Assembly: GCA_013076295.1 (NCBI GenBank)
Contig: RQOL01000374.1
Span: 620,001 to 684,000, forward strand
Direction of reading: 5' to 3'
Source of the DNA: Sanderia malayensis
Lineage: Eukaryota; Cnidaria; Scyphozoa; Semaeostomeae; Pelagiidae
DNA: 64,000 bases
Each line of letters starts with the position of its first letter. Positions within the stretch are counted from its first letter, which is position 1. The notes beneath the pieces were generated by a model. The model made no database searches. It had not been told where the DNA came from and saw nothing but the letters and a program-made list of their open reading frames with translations. Shown in pieces: positions 1 through 13,251 of the stretch. The translations under genes were made by a program, and so were the position numbers.

Positions 1-197
1 GATGAGGGATATGGATCATCCATTCTGTGTAGCAATTGTGAAAATGAACCCCCAGTAAAGAAAACCACGTCTTGGTTTGTAAAATACAGCTCTTCATCTG
101 AGCTTAAGCGAAAATTGCAAGAATATACAAGAATACTGAGAGCAGATCCATTTGTATCGATTGTTTTCATGATGGTAAGGCACCATCAACCTATGTT

Positions 198-2252
198 ATG
201 TCACGGCGTGATAGCCATACCAAAGAACGGCATATTTCAAGGCACCCTCCAGGAAAAACACTGAAAATAGTCAAAATAAACAATTTTGAATGTTTTGGAG
301 TTGATAACGCAGCAGCACGTAATCAAAAGTATTTCACCCATTGGAAAGGTAAAGATAAACGTGTGGAATTCAATAGGCCACTATTTCCAAATCAAAATAA
401 AAAAGAGAACAGTCCAGGTGAAATAAAATTTGGAGCATTGCAGAAGCAAGTTCCTGTTAAAGATTTTGAATAGAAATCCGTGAAAAATGTTGGTTCTGAA
501 GACAGAAAGATCACCAATCCATCACAAATGCAAACAAATGAACTTTATGACACAAGTACCATGATTGAAATCAAAGATCTAAATTCAAAGATTGATTGCT
601 TAATAAAGTCTATTGAAACATTGAAAATTAAAACATCTGGAGAGAAACAGTATTCATTACCCATAGCATTTCAAGATGCCATGCAACCTGATTGAAAGAA
701 AATAAAAGATATTGTTGACCTTACCAAGGAGTTCCCAGTCATACGATTCTTTCCTGGAAATGCAGGACACAAAATTCCCTCTATTTTGAGGTGTGAGGCA
801 TGCTTTAATCTTTTAAGTGATGGAGGAAGCAAAAGTGCAAACCTGCAGGAGCCTTGCAATGTTGCCCTACGGGGAATAGGTGGTTATTCTGGGAGTCTTG
901 CATCTGGCCTTCTAGTTACACCAGAAAAATCACAAAATTATATCTATGGTGGAAACCAGCAGTGGTACGAAATAAACTGATCCATAAAGAATCATCTTGC
1001 CTGCACTGGATAAAATCCAAAGCTGCATTTTGAGGCACTGCAACATGCTGAAACCATAAAAAAGAGAATGGCACCTGGTAAAAAAGTCTCTGAAAATCTC
1101 ATAAGAATTGTGCTTTCGGTAATCAAATCAAAGTCTGCAGCTCAACATTTTGAAAGTGAGATTGCTTCAAATATTGCAACTGGGAGGGACATGGGAAGTT
1201 TTGGGCACTTCAGAAACCATTTTAATGAAATAATGGCTTGTATGGAGTTCTGGATTGATCAGAATATTGGTAATTTTCTATCAAAGCCATTACCTTCAAC
1301 TGGTTTTCCACCACATCTTTTTATCAGTGCAGATAAGAGCACTCCTGCCAGGATTTCAAGTAATGCAATTATGATTTGCCCCATCGTGAATGGTGAAAGG
1401 GTAGCCATTCCACTCAATTCGCCAGTGGTGTATGCCAGTGGAAATGAAGAGAATCCTGGTGAGGTTTGTCATGGCTGTGCAGATGAATTAACAACACAGA
1501 TAATTGAAACAATAAGTACCACCTACAAAGATAGCAAGGATTTCAGGTTGAAGTCCGCCTGGGTTGGAACCTGCTGTGATACCAAGCATCGAGCTTTAAA
1601 AGCACTCTTCATTCTCTAATAGGAATTGCGATGGATGAAACATTTTCAGAAGTGGTGTGGGACCCATCCCATTGGCTGAACTTGTCTATTCTTGATGTTC
1701 ATGATGGAAAAAGGGGTTCATCAGAATCATATTTGAAGAGAATAGTAAACAGAGCCAAAAACGTTCATACAATGTTTCAACGTGGGAAGATGCTCAGCAC
1801 TGCTATTGCAATATCGAGAGCAAAAAACCTCAAGCTAAAGATGACCAAGGGAAGCTGTTCAACTCGTTTCTGGACCTCACAATATGACGAATTTCTGACC
1901 ATCATCCAGTGCTATCCAGTTTACTTAGAAGCATTCCGAAAATTTGGGTTTGCTGAGCTAAGAGTATGAAATTGCTGGCATTGATTTCGTAACAGATCTC
2001 TGTGCTGTTGTTGATGTCATGAAGCCTGTCATGGACTTAATGGTGAAAGTACAGATTATAAATTGTCCATGCTGGAAAATATGCACATGGTTTCCAGAGG
2101 TAGAAAGAATTCTTCAAACCTTTACCTCTTCAGATATCCTACAGCTTTCGATTCACATGAAAACTTTAAAAATTGAAGGAATTTTAGAAAAAGAGATGTT
2201 CAAAGGGCACATGAAAACACAAAATCGTCAATCAACTTGCAGCAAAAGGTGA
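198..2252 (+). pseudogene. Decayed hAT/DUF4371-like transposase relic
   Basis: A run of broken reading frames (198-473, 480-695, 786-980, 1068-1619, 1631-1969, 2019-2252) reads as one protein interrupted by stops and frameshifts. The piece ending at 1619 and the one starting at 1631 continue one another. They hold an ISADKSTPA segment, a CCDTKHRAL segment and then VVWDPSHWLNLS, the sort of spaced acidic and W..SH..N blocks seen in hAT-like transposases. The tail (about 1970-2150) resembles the minus-strand ORF at 35266-35793 inside the viral island, including the phrases DFVTDL and LMVKVQ, so the family has at least two copies here. The family name is inference; decay is plain from the stops. 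Confidence 0.5.
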
Positions 2253-2660
2253 AACGCAACACGTGAACAGCGAATGCTTTGCTCAAAAATGGAGTTCCCG
2301 ATACGAATTTGGAAGTTTCGCCCGCGTAAACCATCATATTTTTGTGAGAGCTAATGAAGCGAACTTCAACTCAGAATTTCTTAACCTTTTACTCAAAAAT
2401 GTAAGCTCTCGTATAGATAATTTTCTGGTGCAGCCGGCAAGGAACAGCTCACTTAAAAATAGGGCAGATTAAGGGCCTCAGAAAAAAGCCTTTATGGATA
2501 CGTCATTCGCTGTTTTCGTCCATTGTTTTGGGGTGTTAGACCTATTGTTTCGGGTCAAGTCTATTGTTTTGGGTCAAGTCTATTGTTTTGGGCAAGGAAA
2601 TTGCGTAGTCACGTGACTGCGTAAAATATATATACTAGACTAGCCGGGGTACCGGTCGCT
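2250..2660. repeat. Dispersed repeat, copy 1
   Basis: This segment matches 9017-9395 closely: a shared stretch about 'atggagttc..gacgcgaatttggaagtttcgcc', then a block repeating 'cctattgtttcgggtc', then an ACGTGACT and ATATATATA end. Shorter relatives of the last part occur at about 4795-4960 and 7430-7560. It is probably the end of a non-autonomous transposon family. Confidence 0.6.
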
Positions 2661-2747
2661 TCACTCCCTCCCCGGAGCCGATCAAGTAAACAAGGCTTAA
2701 TCTGGTTGGCGTGCTTCGCGTGCTGCATTCGCTGCCATTCATGCCCA

Positions 2748-3470
2748 TACATACCCTACACTACATACCCTACAATACATACCTTACAATACATACCTTA
2801 CAATACATACCCTACAATACATACCCTACAATACATACCCTACAATACATACCCTACAATACATACCCTACAATACATACCTTACAATACATACCATACA
2901 ATACATACCCTACAATAGATACCCTACAATACATACCTTACAATACATACCCTACGATGTATGCCCTACAATACATACCCTACGATACAAACCTTACAAT
3001 ACATACCTTACAATACATACCCAACAATACAAACCGTACAATACATACCGTACAATACATACCTTACAACACATACCTTACAATACATACCCTACAATAC
3101 ATACCTTACATAACAAACCTTACAATACATACGCTACAATACATACCTTACAATACATACCCTACGATACACACCCTACGATACATACCCTGCAATACAT
3201 ACCTTACAATACATACCTTACAATACAAAGCCTACAATACATACCCTACAATACATACTCTACAATGCATACCCTACAATACATACCCTACAATACATAC
3301 CCTACCATACATACCCTACATAACATACCCTACAATACATACCCTACAATACATACCCTATAATACATACCCTACATTACATACCTTACAATACATACCC
3401 TACAATACATACCCTACAATACATACCCTACAATACACACCCTACAATACATACCCTACAATACACATGA
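2748..3470. repeat. 14-bp satellite array, about 50 copies
   Basis: Tandem copies of CCCTACAATACATA with point variants. Fourteen is not a multiple of three, so the array is open in several frames and encodes a 14-residue low-complexity repeat. The long ORFs over it (for example 2711-3484) are artefacts of this. Confidence 0.9.
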
Positions 3471-4950
3471 CGCCACATTTCTAAAGAAAGTAAAGGTGGG
3501 AGGTCGAATCTTCCCCCCTGCCAAGCGACCGCCCCGCACCCACGCTGCCCCCCTGAATGCCGCTTCCGAAAGTTGATAGCTTCAGTGTGAAGTTTGAAAA
3601 AAAAGTTGTCTTCAAAAATGTAATCAATCCTGAAAAATTTAAACTCAATCTGTAATAAAAAATATATCAGAAAGAAAACAGTGAATCCGATAAAAATATT
3701 CACATTTCTTAACAGTGTTGTTTTGAATTTTAAGAGAGTATTTAGTGCAGCCCAACACAAAAGCTGTGGAAAAATTTATTCATCAGCCCACTTTAAAAAC
3801 ACAAAAATTCCCCTAAGTTGGTCAAAATTGGTCCATTTTAACTCAAATTACACCAACATGAAGCTGATACCTTGGCGAATATGTATCGAAAGTACTTGGG
3901 TGCATACGAAATGCTTTTCCCAATTTTAGTTGGGTATTTTTGAAGTTGAGGACATGATTTTGTTAATCAAAAATAGCCGTAAATTAAACCGGTGCAAAAA
4001 ATAGCATTTAAAACACGATTCACCAACTTTCAAATTAAATTAACGTGGCCCATTTTTGTCCTACAGAACCTACGAAAAAATCAAAATGAAGCCAATAGCC
4101 TGTAAAACATTTATCGAAAGTATTTGGGTGAAAAAAAACAAAGTTTTGGCAGGTTAAAATTTAATTTTCGCGAATGCAAAACACACGCGAGTTGCATGAA
4201 AATTTCGTGTTTTCCAGCAAAACCCAAACTCGGCTAAAACTGTCCAAAAACAGAGGAAAATCGACAAAACAAAAAAAACAACCCCAGATAACTTTAGTTC
4301 TCGTGTAAATAAACAGTTATCGAAAGTTTAAATGGACAAAATCGGTCCAGAACGACCCAAGAAAATCAAAATTGTCTTCGTGTTGTGGTTAGGCCCTCGA
4401 GCCGAAAGAAAAACGTCAGTTGAAACAAAACAAAACTCGTGCTATTTTCAGCCAGAAACAATTGAATAAAGGAAATACCTTGAAATAATTGTCCACCAAT
4501 TGTCTCCACAGGTCTTGAAAACAATTGACACGTCTTTACAATTGATTTCCGACACGTATTCATGCTTAAACCCGAGCAACTTGCCGCCCGTTCAACTAAA
4601 AAAACACGTGCTTCTCCCTGCTCGTTTTGCATCTCATTAACTCTGTCCTCTGTCCTTGTCCTTGTTTCTAGAAGGTCGGAACACAAAATGGGCCATAACT
4701 CCCGAACTGCTTGGAGCAGAAATTAGCCACATACTTTACTGTCATCAGCACAATGCAGCCATCATTTCTATACCGATTTGCACCCTTATTCGCACCCCCA
4801 AAAAAGCCTTTATGGATACAACAAAATTCCTTTGATCCCATTGTTTGGTCGAACGTCGATTGTTCAAGAAACAATAGCCCATTGTTCAGCGCCTCCGGGT
4901 CACGTGTCGACGTAGATTATATAATAGAGACTAGCCGGGGACCCGGTCGC
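3471..4950. repeat. Direct duplication unit, copy 1
   Basis: This 1.48 kb block matches 6101-7562 almost throughout, offset about 2.63 kb, starting at 'cgccacatttct' and ending at 'agactag'. Each copy follows a 14-bp satellite array, so the duplicated unit is satellite plus this block. I see no gene in it; the short ORFs differ between copies and lack family features. Confidence 0.75.
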
Positions 4951-5038
4951 TACGCTCCCTCCCCGGAGCCCCCCAAGCAACAAAAGTTTAATGTGGTTGG
5001 CGCGTTTCGCGCGCTGCATTCGCTCCCGCTCATGCCCA

Positions 5039-5166
5039 TACATACATACATACATACATACATACATACATACATACATACATACATACCTACCTACATA
5101 CATACATACATACTTACATACATACATACATACATAGATACATACATACATACATACATACATACA
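5039..5166. repeat. CATA tetranucleotide microsatellite
   Basis: About 128 bp of near-perfect CATA repeats with a few single-base variants (CCTA, CTTA, TAGA). Confidence 0.9.
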
Positions 5167-5280
5167 TGGGCCGGGTTCGGTCACTGCGCTCCCTCCCCGG
5201 AGACCGTCAAGTAGACAAAGCTTAATCTGGTTGGCGCGCTTCGCGTGCTGCATTCGCTGCCACTCATGCCGATAGATACA

Positions 5281-6092
5281 TACATAACCTACAATACAAA
5301 CCCTACAATACATACCCTACAATACATACCCTACAATACATAACCTACAATACATACCCTACAATACATACCCTACATAACATACCCTACAATACATACC
5401 CTACAATACATACCCTACAATACATACCCTACAATAAATACCTTACAATACATACCCTACAATAAATACCCTACAATAAATACCCTACAATACATACCAT
5501 ACAATACATACCCTACAATACATACCCTACAATACATGCCCTACATAACATACCCTACAATACATAACCTACAATACAAACCCTAAAATACATACCCTAC
5601 ATAACATACCCTACAATACACACCCTACAATACATACCCTACATAACATACCCTACAATACACACCCTCATAACATACCCTACAATACATACCCTACAAT
5701 ACAAACCCTACAATACATACCCTACAATACATACCCTACAATACATACCCTACAATAAATACCTTACAATACATACCCTACAATAAATACCCTACAATAC
5801 ATACCCTACATAACATACCCTACATAACATACCCTATAATACATAACCTACAATACAAACCCTACAATACATAACCTACAATACATACCCTACAATACAT
5901 ACCCTACATAACATACCCTACAATACATAACCTACAATACAAACCCTACAATACATACCCTACAATACATACTCTACAATACATACCTTACAATACATAC
6001 CCTACAATACATACCCTACAATACATACCCTACAATACATACCTTACAATACATACGCTACAATACACACCCTACCATACATACCCTACAAT
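5281..6092. repeat. 14-bp satellite array, second block
   Basis: Same CCCTACAATACATA satellite as at 2748-3470, about 58 copies, with more 'taacata' insertions that break the period. Confidence 0.88.
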
Positions 6093-6100
6093 ACACACGA

Positions 6101-7562
6101 CGCCACATTTCTGAAGAAAGTAAAGGTGGGAGGTCGAATCTTCCCCCCTGCCAAGCGACCGCCCCGCGCCCACGCTGCCCCCCTGAAAGCCGTTTCCGAA
6201 AGTTGATAGCTTCAGTGTGAAGTTTGAAAAAAAAAGTTGCCTTCAAAAATGTAATCAATCCTGGAAAATTTAAACTCAATGTGTAATAAGAAATATATCA
6301 AACTGTAGCTGAGGAAATGGCGAATCCGATAACAATATTCACATTTCTTAACAGTGTTGTTTTGAATTTTAAGGGATTATTTAGTGGAGTCCAATAACAA
6401 AGCCGTGAAAAAATGTATTCATCAGCCAACTTTAAAAACACAAAATTTCCCCTAACTTGGTCAAAATTGGTCCATTTTAACTCAAATTACACCAACATGA
6501 AGCTGATACCTTGGCGAATAAGTATCGAAAGTAATTGGGTGCATTTGAAATGCTTTTCGCAAAATTAGTTGGGTATTTTTGAAGTTCAAGACATGATTTT
6601 GTTAATCAAAAATAGCCCTGAAATCAAACCCGTGCAAAAATAGCATTTAAAACACGATTCGCCAACTTTCAAATGAAATTGATGTGGCCAATTTTTGTCC
6701 TACAGAACCCACGAAAATATCAAAATGAAGCCAATAGCCTGTAGAACATTTACCGAAAGTATTTGGGTGAAAGAAACAAAGTTTTGGCAGGTTGAAATTT
6801 AGTTTTCGCGAATGCAAAACACAGGCGTGTTTCGTGAAAATTTCGTGTTTTCCACCAAAACCCAATCTCGGCTAAAACTGTCCAAAAACAGAGGAAAATC
6901 AAGAAAACAAAAAAACAACCCCAGATAACTTTAGTTCTCGTGCAAATAAACAGTTATCGAAAGTTTAAATGGGCGAAATCGGCCCAGAACGACCCAAGAA
7001 AATCAAAATTGTCTTCGTGTTTTGGTTAGGCCCTCGGGCCGAAAGAAAAACGTGAGGTGAAACAAAACAAAACTCGTGCTATTTAAAGCCAAAAACAATT
7101 GAATAAAGGAAATACCTTGAAATAATTGTCCACCAATTGTCTCCACAGGTCTTGACAACAATTGACACGTCTTACAATTGATTTCCGGCGGGTATTCACG
7201 TTTAAACCCGAGCAACTTGCCGCCCGATCAACTAATAAACACGTGCTTCTCCCTGCTTGTTTTGCATCTCATTAACTCCGCCCTCTGAACTTTCTAGAAA
7301 GTCGGAACACAAAATGGGCCATAACTCCCCAACCGTTTGGAGTAGAAATTAGCCACATACTTTACTTTGATCAGCACAATGCAGCGATCATCTCTATACC
7401 CATTTCAACCCTTATTGACCCCCAGGAAAAAAACCTTTATGGATACAACAAAATTCCTTTGATCCCATTGTTCGGTCGAACGTCGATTGTTCAGCAAACA
7501 ATAGCCCATTGTTCACAGTCGGCGGGTAACGTGTGATCGTAGAATAGTATATATAGACTAGG
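6101..7562. repeat. Direct duplication unit, copy 2
   Basis: Second copy of the 3471-4950 block, with scattered substitutions and small indels. No supported gene. Confidence 0.75.
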
Positions 7563-8640
7563 GGTCATCACTCGCTTCGCTCGTTCGCCCCAGCCCGTCA
7601 AGTAAAAAAGGCTTAATCTGGTTGGCGCACTTCGTGCGCTGCATTCGCTCACGCTCATGCCCCTTTCTACCCCACTTACAATGGGTTAGCTCGCTGCGCT
7701 CGCCTATCGTTGGCGCACTTCGTGCGCTGCACTCGCTAACGCTCATGCCCCTGTCAACACCACTTACAATGGGTTAGCTCGCTGCGCTCGCCTATAGTTG
7801 GCGCACTTCGTGCGCTGCATTCGCTAACGCTCATGCCCCTTTCTACCCCACTACAATGGGTTAGCTCGCTGCGCTCGCCTATGGTTGGCGCACTTCGTGC
7901 GCTACATTCGCTAACGCTCATGCCCCTTTCAACCCCACTTACAATGGGTTAGCTTGCTGCGCTCGCCTGTCTATCTATTATCAAGAAACATTGACTGATA
8001 GGGCGCACTTCGTGCGCTGCATTCGCTAACGCTCATGCCCCTTTCAACCCCACTACAATGGGTTAGCTCGCTGCGCTCGCCTATGGTTGGCGCACTTCGT
8101 GCGCTGCATTCGCTAACGCTCATGCCCCTTTCAACCCCACTTACAATGGGTTAGCTCGCTGCGCTCGCCTGTCTATCTATTATCAAGAAACATTGACTGA
8201 TAGGGCGCACTTCGTGCGCTGCATTCGCTTCGCTCATGCCTCTATCAACCCCACGTACAGTGGGTTAGCTCGCTGCGCTCGCCTGTCTATATATTATCAA
8301 GAAACATTGACTGATAGGGCGCACTTCGTGCGCTGCATTCGCTTCGCTCATGCCTCTTTCAACCCCACGTACAATGGGTTAGCTCGCTGCGCTCGCCTGT
8401 CTATCTATTATCAAGAAACATTGACTGATAGTGCGCACTTCGTGCGCTGCATTCGCTTCGCTCATGCCTCTTTCAACCCCACGTACAATGGGTTAGCTCG
8501 CTGCGCTCGCCTGTCTATCTATTATCAAGAAACATTGACTGATAGTGCGCACTTCGTGCGCTGCATTCGCTTCGCTCATGCCTCTGCCTACTCCTCTTGC
8601 AACAGTTTGGCTCGCTTCGCTCGCCTGATAACCCTTATCA
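7563..8640. repeat. GC-rich palindromic tandem array
   Basis: Tandem units of about 90 to 114 bp rich in short self-complementary words such as CGCTTCGCTCG, GCGCACTTCGTGCGC and AGCTCGCTGCGCTCGCC. The last four units (about 8193-8560) have a 114-bp period and include 'tatctattatcaagaaacattgactgata'-type spacers. ORF 8193-8678 is just this repeat translated. An inverted, shorter copy lies at 57360-57660. Confidence 0.85.
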
Positions 8641-8965
8641 TAATTTGTTTATTAAAACCTTGGGCTTGTTTACATTAGGCCCAAGCGTCGCAAGCATGCC
8701 GAAGCAACAATGGCGGTCGCCTACTACCTAAACTACAACTATCTCACTCGAAAAACAAAACAAAGCTATCACCTGTGTTCTCAATTGTTTCCTGTAATTT
8801 TCCAGAGGTCTCTCAAACAATTAGCAAGTCTTTACAAAGATAATTCAGGTCGTAAAACACTTTGAAAGGCGCCCAGTTATCCTTTGTGTTGAAAACAAAA
8901 ACACGCGTCTTCTCCAAAAGTACCTGCTGTTCAACCCGAGGGCTAATTTGCATGATAACGAAAAA
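8641..8965. repeat. Inverted partner of the 57.06-57.4 kb repeat
   Basis: The stretch from 'cccttatcataatttgttt' to 'gctaatttgcatgataacg' recurs in reverse complement at about 57060-57390. With 7563-8640 it forms one unit whose mirror copy is at 57060-57660. Confidence 0.75.
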
Positions 8966-9016
8966 CGCGTGACTTTTCACGTGAAGTCACGAAAGAGCCA
9001 ATCAAATTGCAGGTAT

Positions 9017-9395
9017 AGGCGAAACGGGTCACGTGAAGAGCGAACACTTTGTTCGAAAATGGAGTTCGGGACGCGAATTTGGAAGTTTCGCCAGCGTAAA
9101 CCGTAGTTTTTTCGTGAGAGCACAATTAGCAGAATAATTAGTGGAATAATTCAAAATTTCAGGAGAAAATCGAAAAACAAAATCCATTACCCTGGTTAAA
9201 TTAATAAAGTAAACATTCAGTGTGAATTTCAGTGCCATATATCCACATACAAAAAAGCCTTTGTGATCACACGGTTCGCCGTTTCGGCCCATTGTTTTCG
9301 GGCGTTCGACCTATTGTTTCGGGTCGAATCTATTGTTTTTGGCAGGGAAAATGCGTTATCACGTGACTCCGTAGAATATATATATTAGATTTTCC
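9017..9395. repeat. Dispersed repeat, copy 2
   Basis: Diverged copy of 2250-2640, ending in the same ACGTGACT..ATATATATA stretch. Confidence 0.6.
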
Positions 9396-9600
9396 ATTTT
9401 TCATTGAACATTGACATTTTTTATTCAAGATTCGAATCTTTCTTTCAAGATTGAATATTGTATATTGTACTCAAGATATACATTTTCACTTCAATATATG
9501 AATATTTGATTCAAGAATTGCCATTTTCATGCTACTGCAAAAGGAGGCTACTGATCTCTTCCTAAAGCAAGAAGAGGCTGCTGCAAAAGAGACCCGAAGA

Positions 9601-11190
9601 GGCAAAAAATGGAGGAAGCCACTTTTGAATCTGATAATGATCATCAAACAGATTTGGAGATTTTCCTAACATCTATTCTTTCCAGAACTCAAAAGTGTAT
9701 TTCGCTGGATAGAAATGATGATGACGACCATCAGGTCAACCTGAATTGATATCAAATTAGTGATTGCTGAGGTGGAAATTACTTTTTCTCTAATGATGAA
9801 TCTGAAAATTGAAATCACCGACCATGACCTAAGAACAGAGTTTCAGTTGATTTCTGAAGCATTAAAGCCCTTTTACATCATCTTAGAACCCATTCAGTCG
9901 AGTTTTTCACAAGACAAACGTTTTAGTAACCCATACTGTAAGCAATGGGCCTGGTAGACCATCTATATTTACACCAAGCGAGGTTTTAGAACATTTAAGA
10001 AGAGTAGGTTGTTTCTTGGATGATAATTGCAAGATTACTTGATGTTTCACACTGGACTGTTATGAGGCGTGAGTCGTGTATTATGGCTTGGAGTCAATGC
10101 AAGCCTTTTGAGAAATATCTCATGATGATTTGGATACCCTGAGTGACGAATTCATTGGTCAGGTCAAGTCAGGTCACACCTGTAGCCTGCTGGCCGTTGG
10201 GGCACTGGCATGTTTTTCTCCAATTGTCTCTATCCTCCGCCATTCGCACACAGACACTGACCGGTTCATTTGTCCAGATCTTCACATCTTCCATCCAGCT
10301 TCTCCGCGGTCGACCTCTTCCCCGTTGTCCATCAACCCTTCCGTGCATCATTGGACGACATGGAAAAATGACTTGTCAAGTAATGCTTCTTGCTCATTTC
10401 TCTTGGGTTGCCAGTGCAAAGGCACGGAGTCGCAGAGTCTCTAGCATGCATAGACCCACAAAACCGCATCCTGCGATGAGGAGCTGTCTTGTCTCGCCGT
10501 GCATACCATATAGCATGGTCAAGCTTTGTTTGGCATCTTGATGGGTACCATTCACCGATTCGTAGGGGATTTGTGATCCATGGCTGCATTGACATTTCTC
10601 CCACACGATCATGTTCTTGAAGTACAGCAACAACAATCTCTCAGAGACCGTTCTGAACTTATTTCCGTGTGCAACATCTAGGAATTTGTGGCCTTCTGGG
10701 ATAAAGGTTGACAGGGCTGTGGAGAATGCTGGTCCATCTACACGCAACCAAAGGATTGAGAGACTCGAGAGGTGTATTCAGATGCGTTTGCTACTACTTC
10801 TACTACGTTTTCTATGCAATGGAGCAAAGTCAGCTTTTGCAGCATGACAATACTGTGCAGCTGTTTGTGCTACAACTGATATTTCTGCCCTGCATAAATT
10901 ACTCACTGGATGAGTTCATGAAAGCATTTAACGAGCACAAAATGTGCACCAGTGGAAATAGATCGCCAAATCAAATGTGGTTATTCGCTATGCTTGATCC
11001 GAGCAATCCTTTAGCTCAGGGAGATAGTAATGTTGATCCTGATGATCTTGATTGATATGCTGAAGATCCACAAGGACCAGCACCTTTTAACAACAGTGAC
11101 AATAACGTTGTTCTAACCCCTCTGTCATTACCGAATGAGCATGTGCCTAGCCACAGAATTCTAGCGGTTATTGATACACTATGACAGTCG
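9601..11190 (+). pseudogene. Integrase-core-domain transposon relic, split by a LINE
   Basis: The upstream part (about 9950-10140) reads, across a frameshift, as GPGRPSIF..EVLEHLRR and then LLDVSHWTVMRR, a helix-turn-helix region. After a LINE fragment the downstream part (about 10690-11060) reads STRNQRIERL, then a YYFYYVFYAMEQS stretch and SPNQMWLFAMLDPSNPLAQG. This order is that of the integrase-core proteins spread as transposons through fish and invertebrate genomes (family recall, not searched). The expected D.GGEN-type motif is degenerate (DRAVENA). Frameshifts and the insertion make it dead. Confidence 0.55.
10157..10610 (-). mobile_element. LINE retrotransposon 3' fragment
   Basis: On the minus strand, residues GRVDGQRGRGRPRRSWMEDV followed by MAEDRDNWRKT (10169-10351) form the conserved C-terminal tail of RTE/Jockey-like LINE ORF2 proteins. 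The adjoining 'gacctgacttgacctgacc' is a short repetitive 3' tail. It lies inside the transposon relic above and so inserted later. Boundaries are approximate. Confidence 0.65.
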
Positions 11191-11204
11191 GACGAAATGG
11201 GCAT

Positions 11205-12120
11205 GGGTCTTTATTTAAATGCAATGAGAATCATAGAGGAATTTGCAGCATAAAAGATAACCGACTCGTTCTTCAAAATTCCACAAACATTAGTTTTTGA
11301 ACACAATTTTTAAAAATAACTTTTCTTTAAGACATAATCATTTTTAGAAACGTATACCCTCGAGTAAGGAATAAAGGTACCTCCCCCCTCATTAATTTTT
11401 TCAAAACATCCAACCAGGACCCAGGACATTCTTATTCCAGACCCTCCGTTTATTATTTTTGAGCCTCGTAAATTAAGATACAAGCATTTTTTATAAGAAC
11501 ACGTTTTTGAGCCGAAATTTTCTTCAAAATGACGTATTTTTAAGCTGAGATTTTCTTATTTTTTTCTTGAAACTCATTAATTTCTAAAAGTTTCTTGCAA
11601 GCATCCCTTGCAAACATCCTTCCAGACCTGAGAGTAAGCCTTTATTTTCACAGTCGTAGCAAGAGTAACTTAGTCTAGTCCAAAATAGTTGTTCACAAAA
11701 AATGTTCGTCTTGTGGAAGCTTAGACTCGGAAGATGATATTTTAAGACAAAGTCTGTTGATGCATGTATTAGAAGTTAATAAAAATGACCATTTATCACC
11801 ACCTGTAACCTGCTCGAAATAAATGCTGGGGCCCACAACAAAGCCAAGTAGTGGCTCTGAAAGAGAACCAGTTGTAAACTGTAAAATACTCGAGAGATCA
11901 ATTGAACATTTTTCCCAGATGCTAATTCTCGTGTGTATCGAAGAAACGTTGCATATATTTCATTCTAGAAGAACTTCCGACTGTTTGAGCCTTCTTCATC
12001 AAAACTGGGTTTAAGGAGATGCTGAAGTTTCTTCTTTGTTAGAGCACTGGCTTGAGAAGGTAAAAAAGGAACTTTAGACAGGGATAAGCTTTCATAAGAC
12101 TAACTATCCCAAGCTAACTA
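11205..12120. other. No gene seen
   Basis: AT-rich sequence with only short unsupported ORFs (for example 11823-12014). No repeat structure or coding signature recognised. Confidence 0.5.
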
Positions 12121-13251
12121 TCTGATCCATCCAAGGTACTTGATGGATTGAATGTCGTCCTTTCCTTTAAAAATCTGACCAAGTGTATCATGTGAAAAAA
12201 ACTGTGGCACAGGACCATTCTGCAAAATGGAAAATGCAATAGGTAAAGCAACTTTCTTGAAATCATCACCAATATTATCTCTCCACCCTAGTTTTCTTTG
12301 ACTGCCTGCATAACCATATTTAAGAATTCTTTTCTGGGTCCCCCCAAATCTTCAGCAACTTCACCATACAAGGAAATTTCCAGGGTTGTGCACGGATTTG
12401 TATATATGGCAATTTCCTCCTCAAAGGTTGACTTCAGAATAACCTGTCTATTAATGAGCAAGCAGTTTCTTTCACCATCTATTGTTTCTGATTCAGCATA
12501 GATTTTAAGAGGTTGACCTTGGATAATGAACTTTTGTTCTTCTTTTAGGATTTCTATGGGATCTGATATGTCCTTACTTCTGCAAAAACTGATGCATTCC
12601 TGCAAAGAAGACTGCAAGTAATTTGCAATGTCTTTCACTGGCTTTGCTTTGACTTCCATTTCATGTTTTTCCCCAGAGTGAATGTTAATGGTAGAAGTGT
12701 CAGATATTCCTGTAACCTTAATCAGCTGTTCATCCCCACTATTATTATTTGGATAGAAAATGTCATCCGGCCCAAAGAGGTAATCACATCCCTGATTTAA
12801 TGTCAAATATAAGGCACCTTGTCCTTCCATCAACCTAACTTGCTTGTATTCATAGCCACAACTGCTTGCAATATCAACTAGTTTTCTCCTGTTTGTTTTC
12901 ACAAAATGCAGATCCTTTCCATGGATCATTGGATATTGGGTCTGAATGACGTTTGCCAGAGTCAGCTTCTTTGTAAGATGGCAACAGTTCAACCAGACCC
13001 CTGATAGCAATGTTTTCTTCTCTGATGCTCCAGTCATCGACACCAGACTTGAAATGCATCAGGGCAAATTCAAACACATGATGTTCCTCAATTTTCGGCT
13101 TTTTTTCTTTCGGCTGGCCTGCTTCTATGCTGCTTCTATTGCTGCTGGTGCTGCTCATTGCTGAAAAGGACCTCAGTCTTTCGGTTTGCTTTAGCTTTCT
13201 GAATGTTCCCAAGGTCGACACATTACTCATCATTCCTCTTGCACGTCCCAT
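12120..13251 (-). pseudogene. Broken HECT-domain E3 ubiquitin ligase (G2E3-like)
   Basis: The 251-aa frame (13043-12288) ends with ISLYGEVAEDLGGPRKEF, the hallmark start of the HECT N-lobe in G2E3-like ligases, which add ubiquitin to proteins. After a stop at 12288 the same frame continues with VALPIAFSILQNGPVPQF, as expected inside a HECT domain. The upstream part is in another frame (13251 down to about 12955), so there is also a frameshift. The catalytic C-lobe cysteine is absent. Probably one of the multicopy or transposon-carried HECT genes common in invertebrates, now dead. Confidence 0.6.

Noticed and set aside
2711..3484. 257-aa repetitive ORF
   Set aside because: Translation of a 14-bp satellite, open in several frames and with no start context or composition of a real protein.
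7563..8640. CRISPR-like array
   Set aside because: Repeats are palindromic but the spacers repeat too, and the context is eukaryotic; it is a tandem satellite.
8193..8678. 161-aa ORF of four repeats
   Set aside because: Product of the 114-bp GC-rich tandem array; the inverted copy at 57.4 kb does not keep the frame.
10394..10747. 117-aa minus-strand ORF
   Set aside because: Runs from the LINE fragment into the antisense of the integrase-core relic; no family features of its own.
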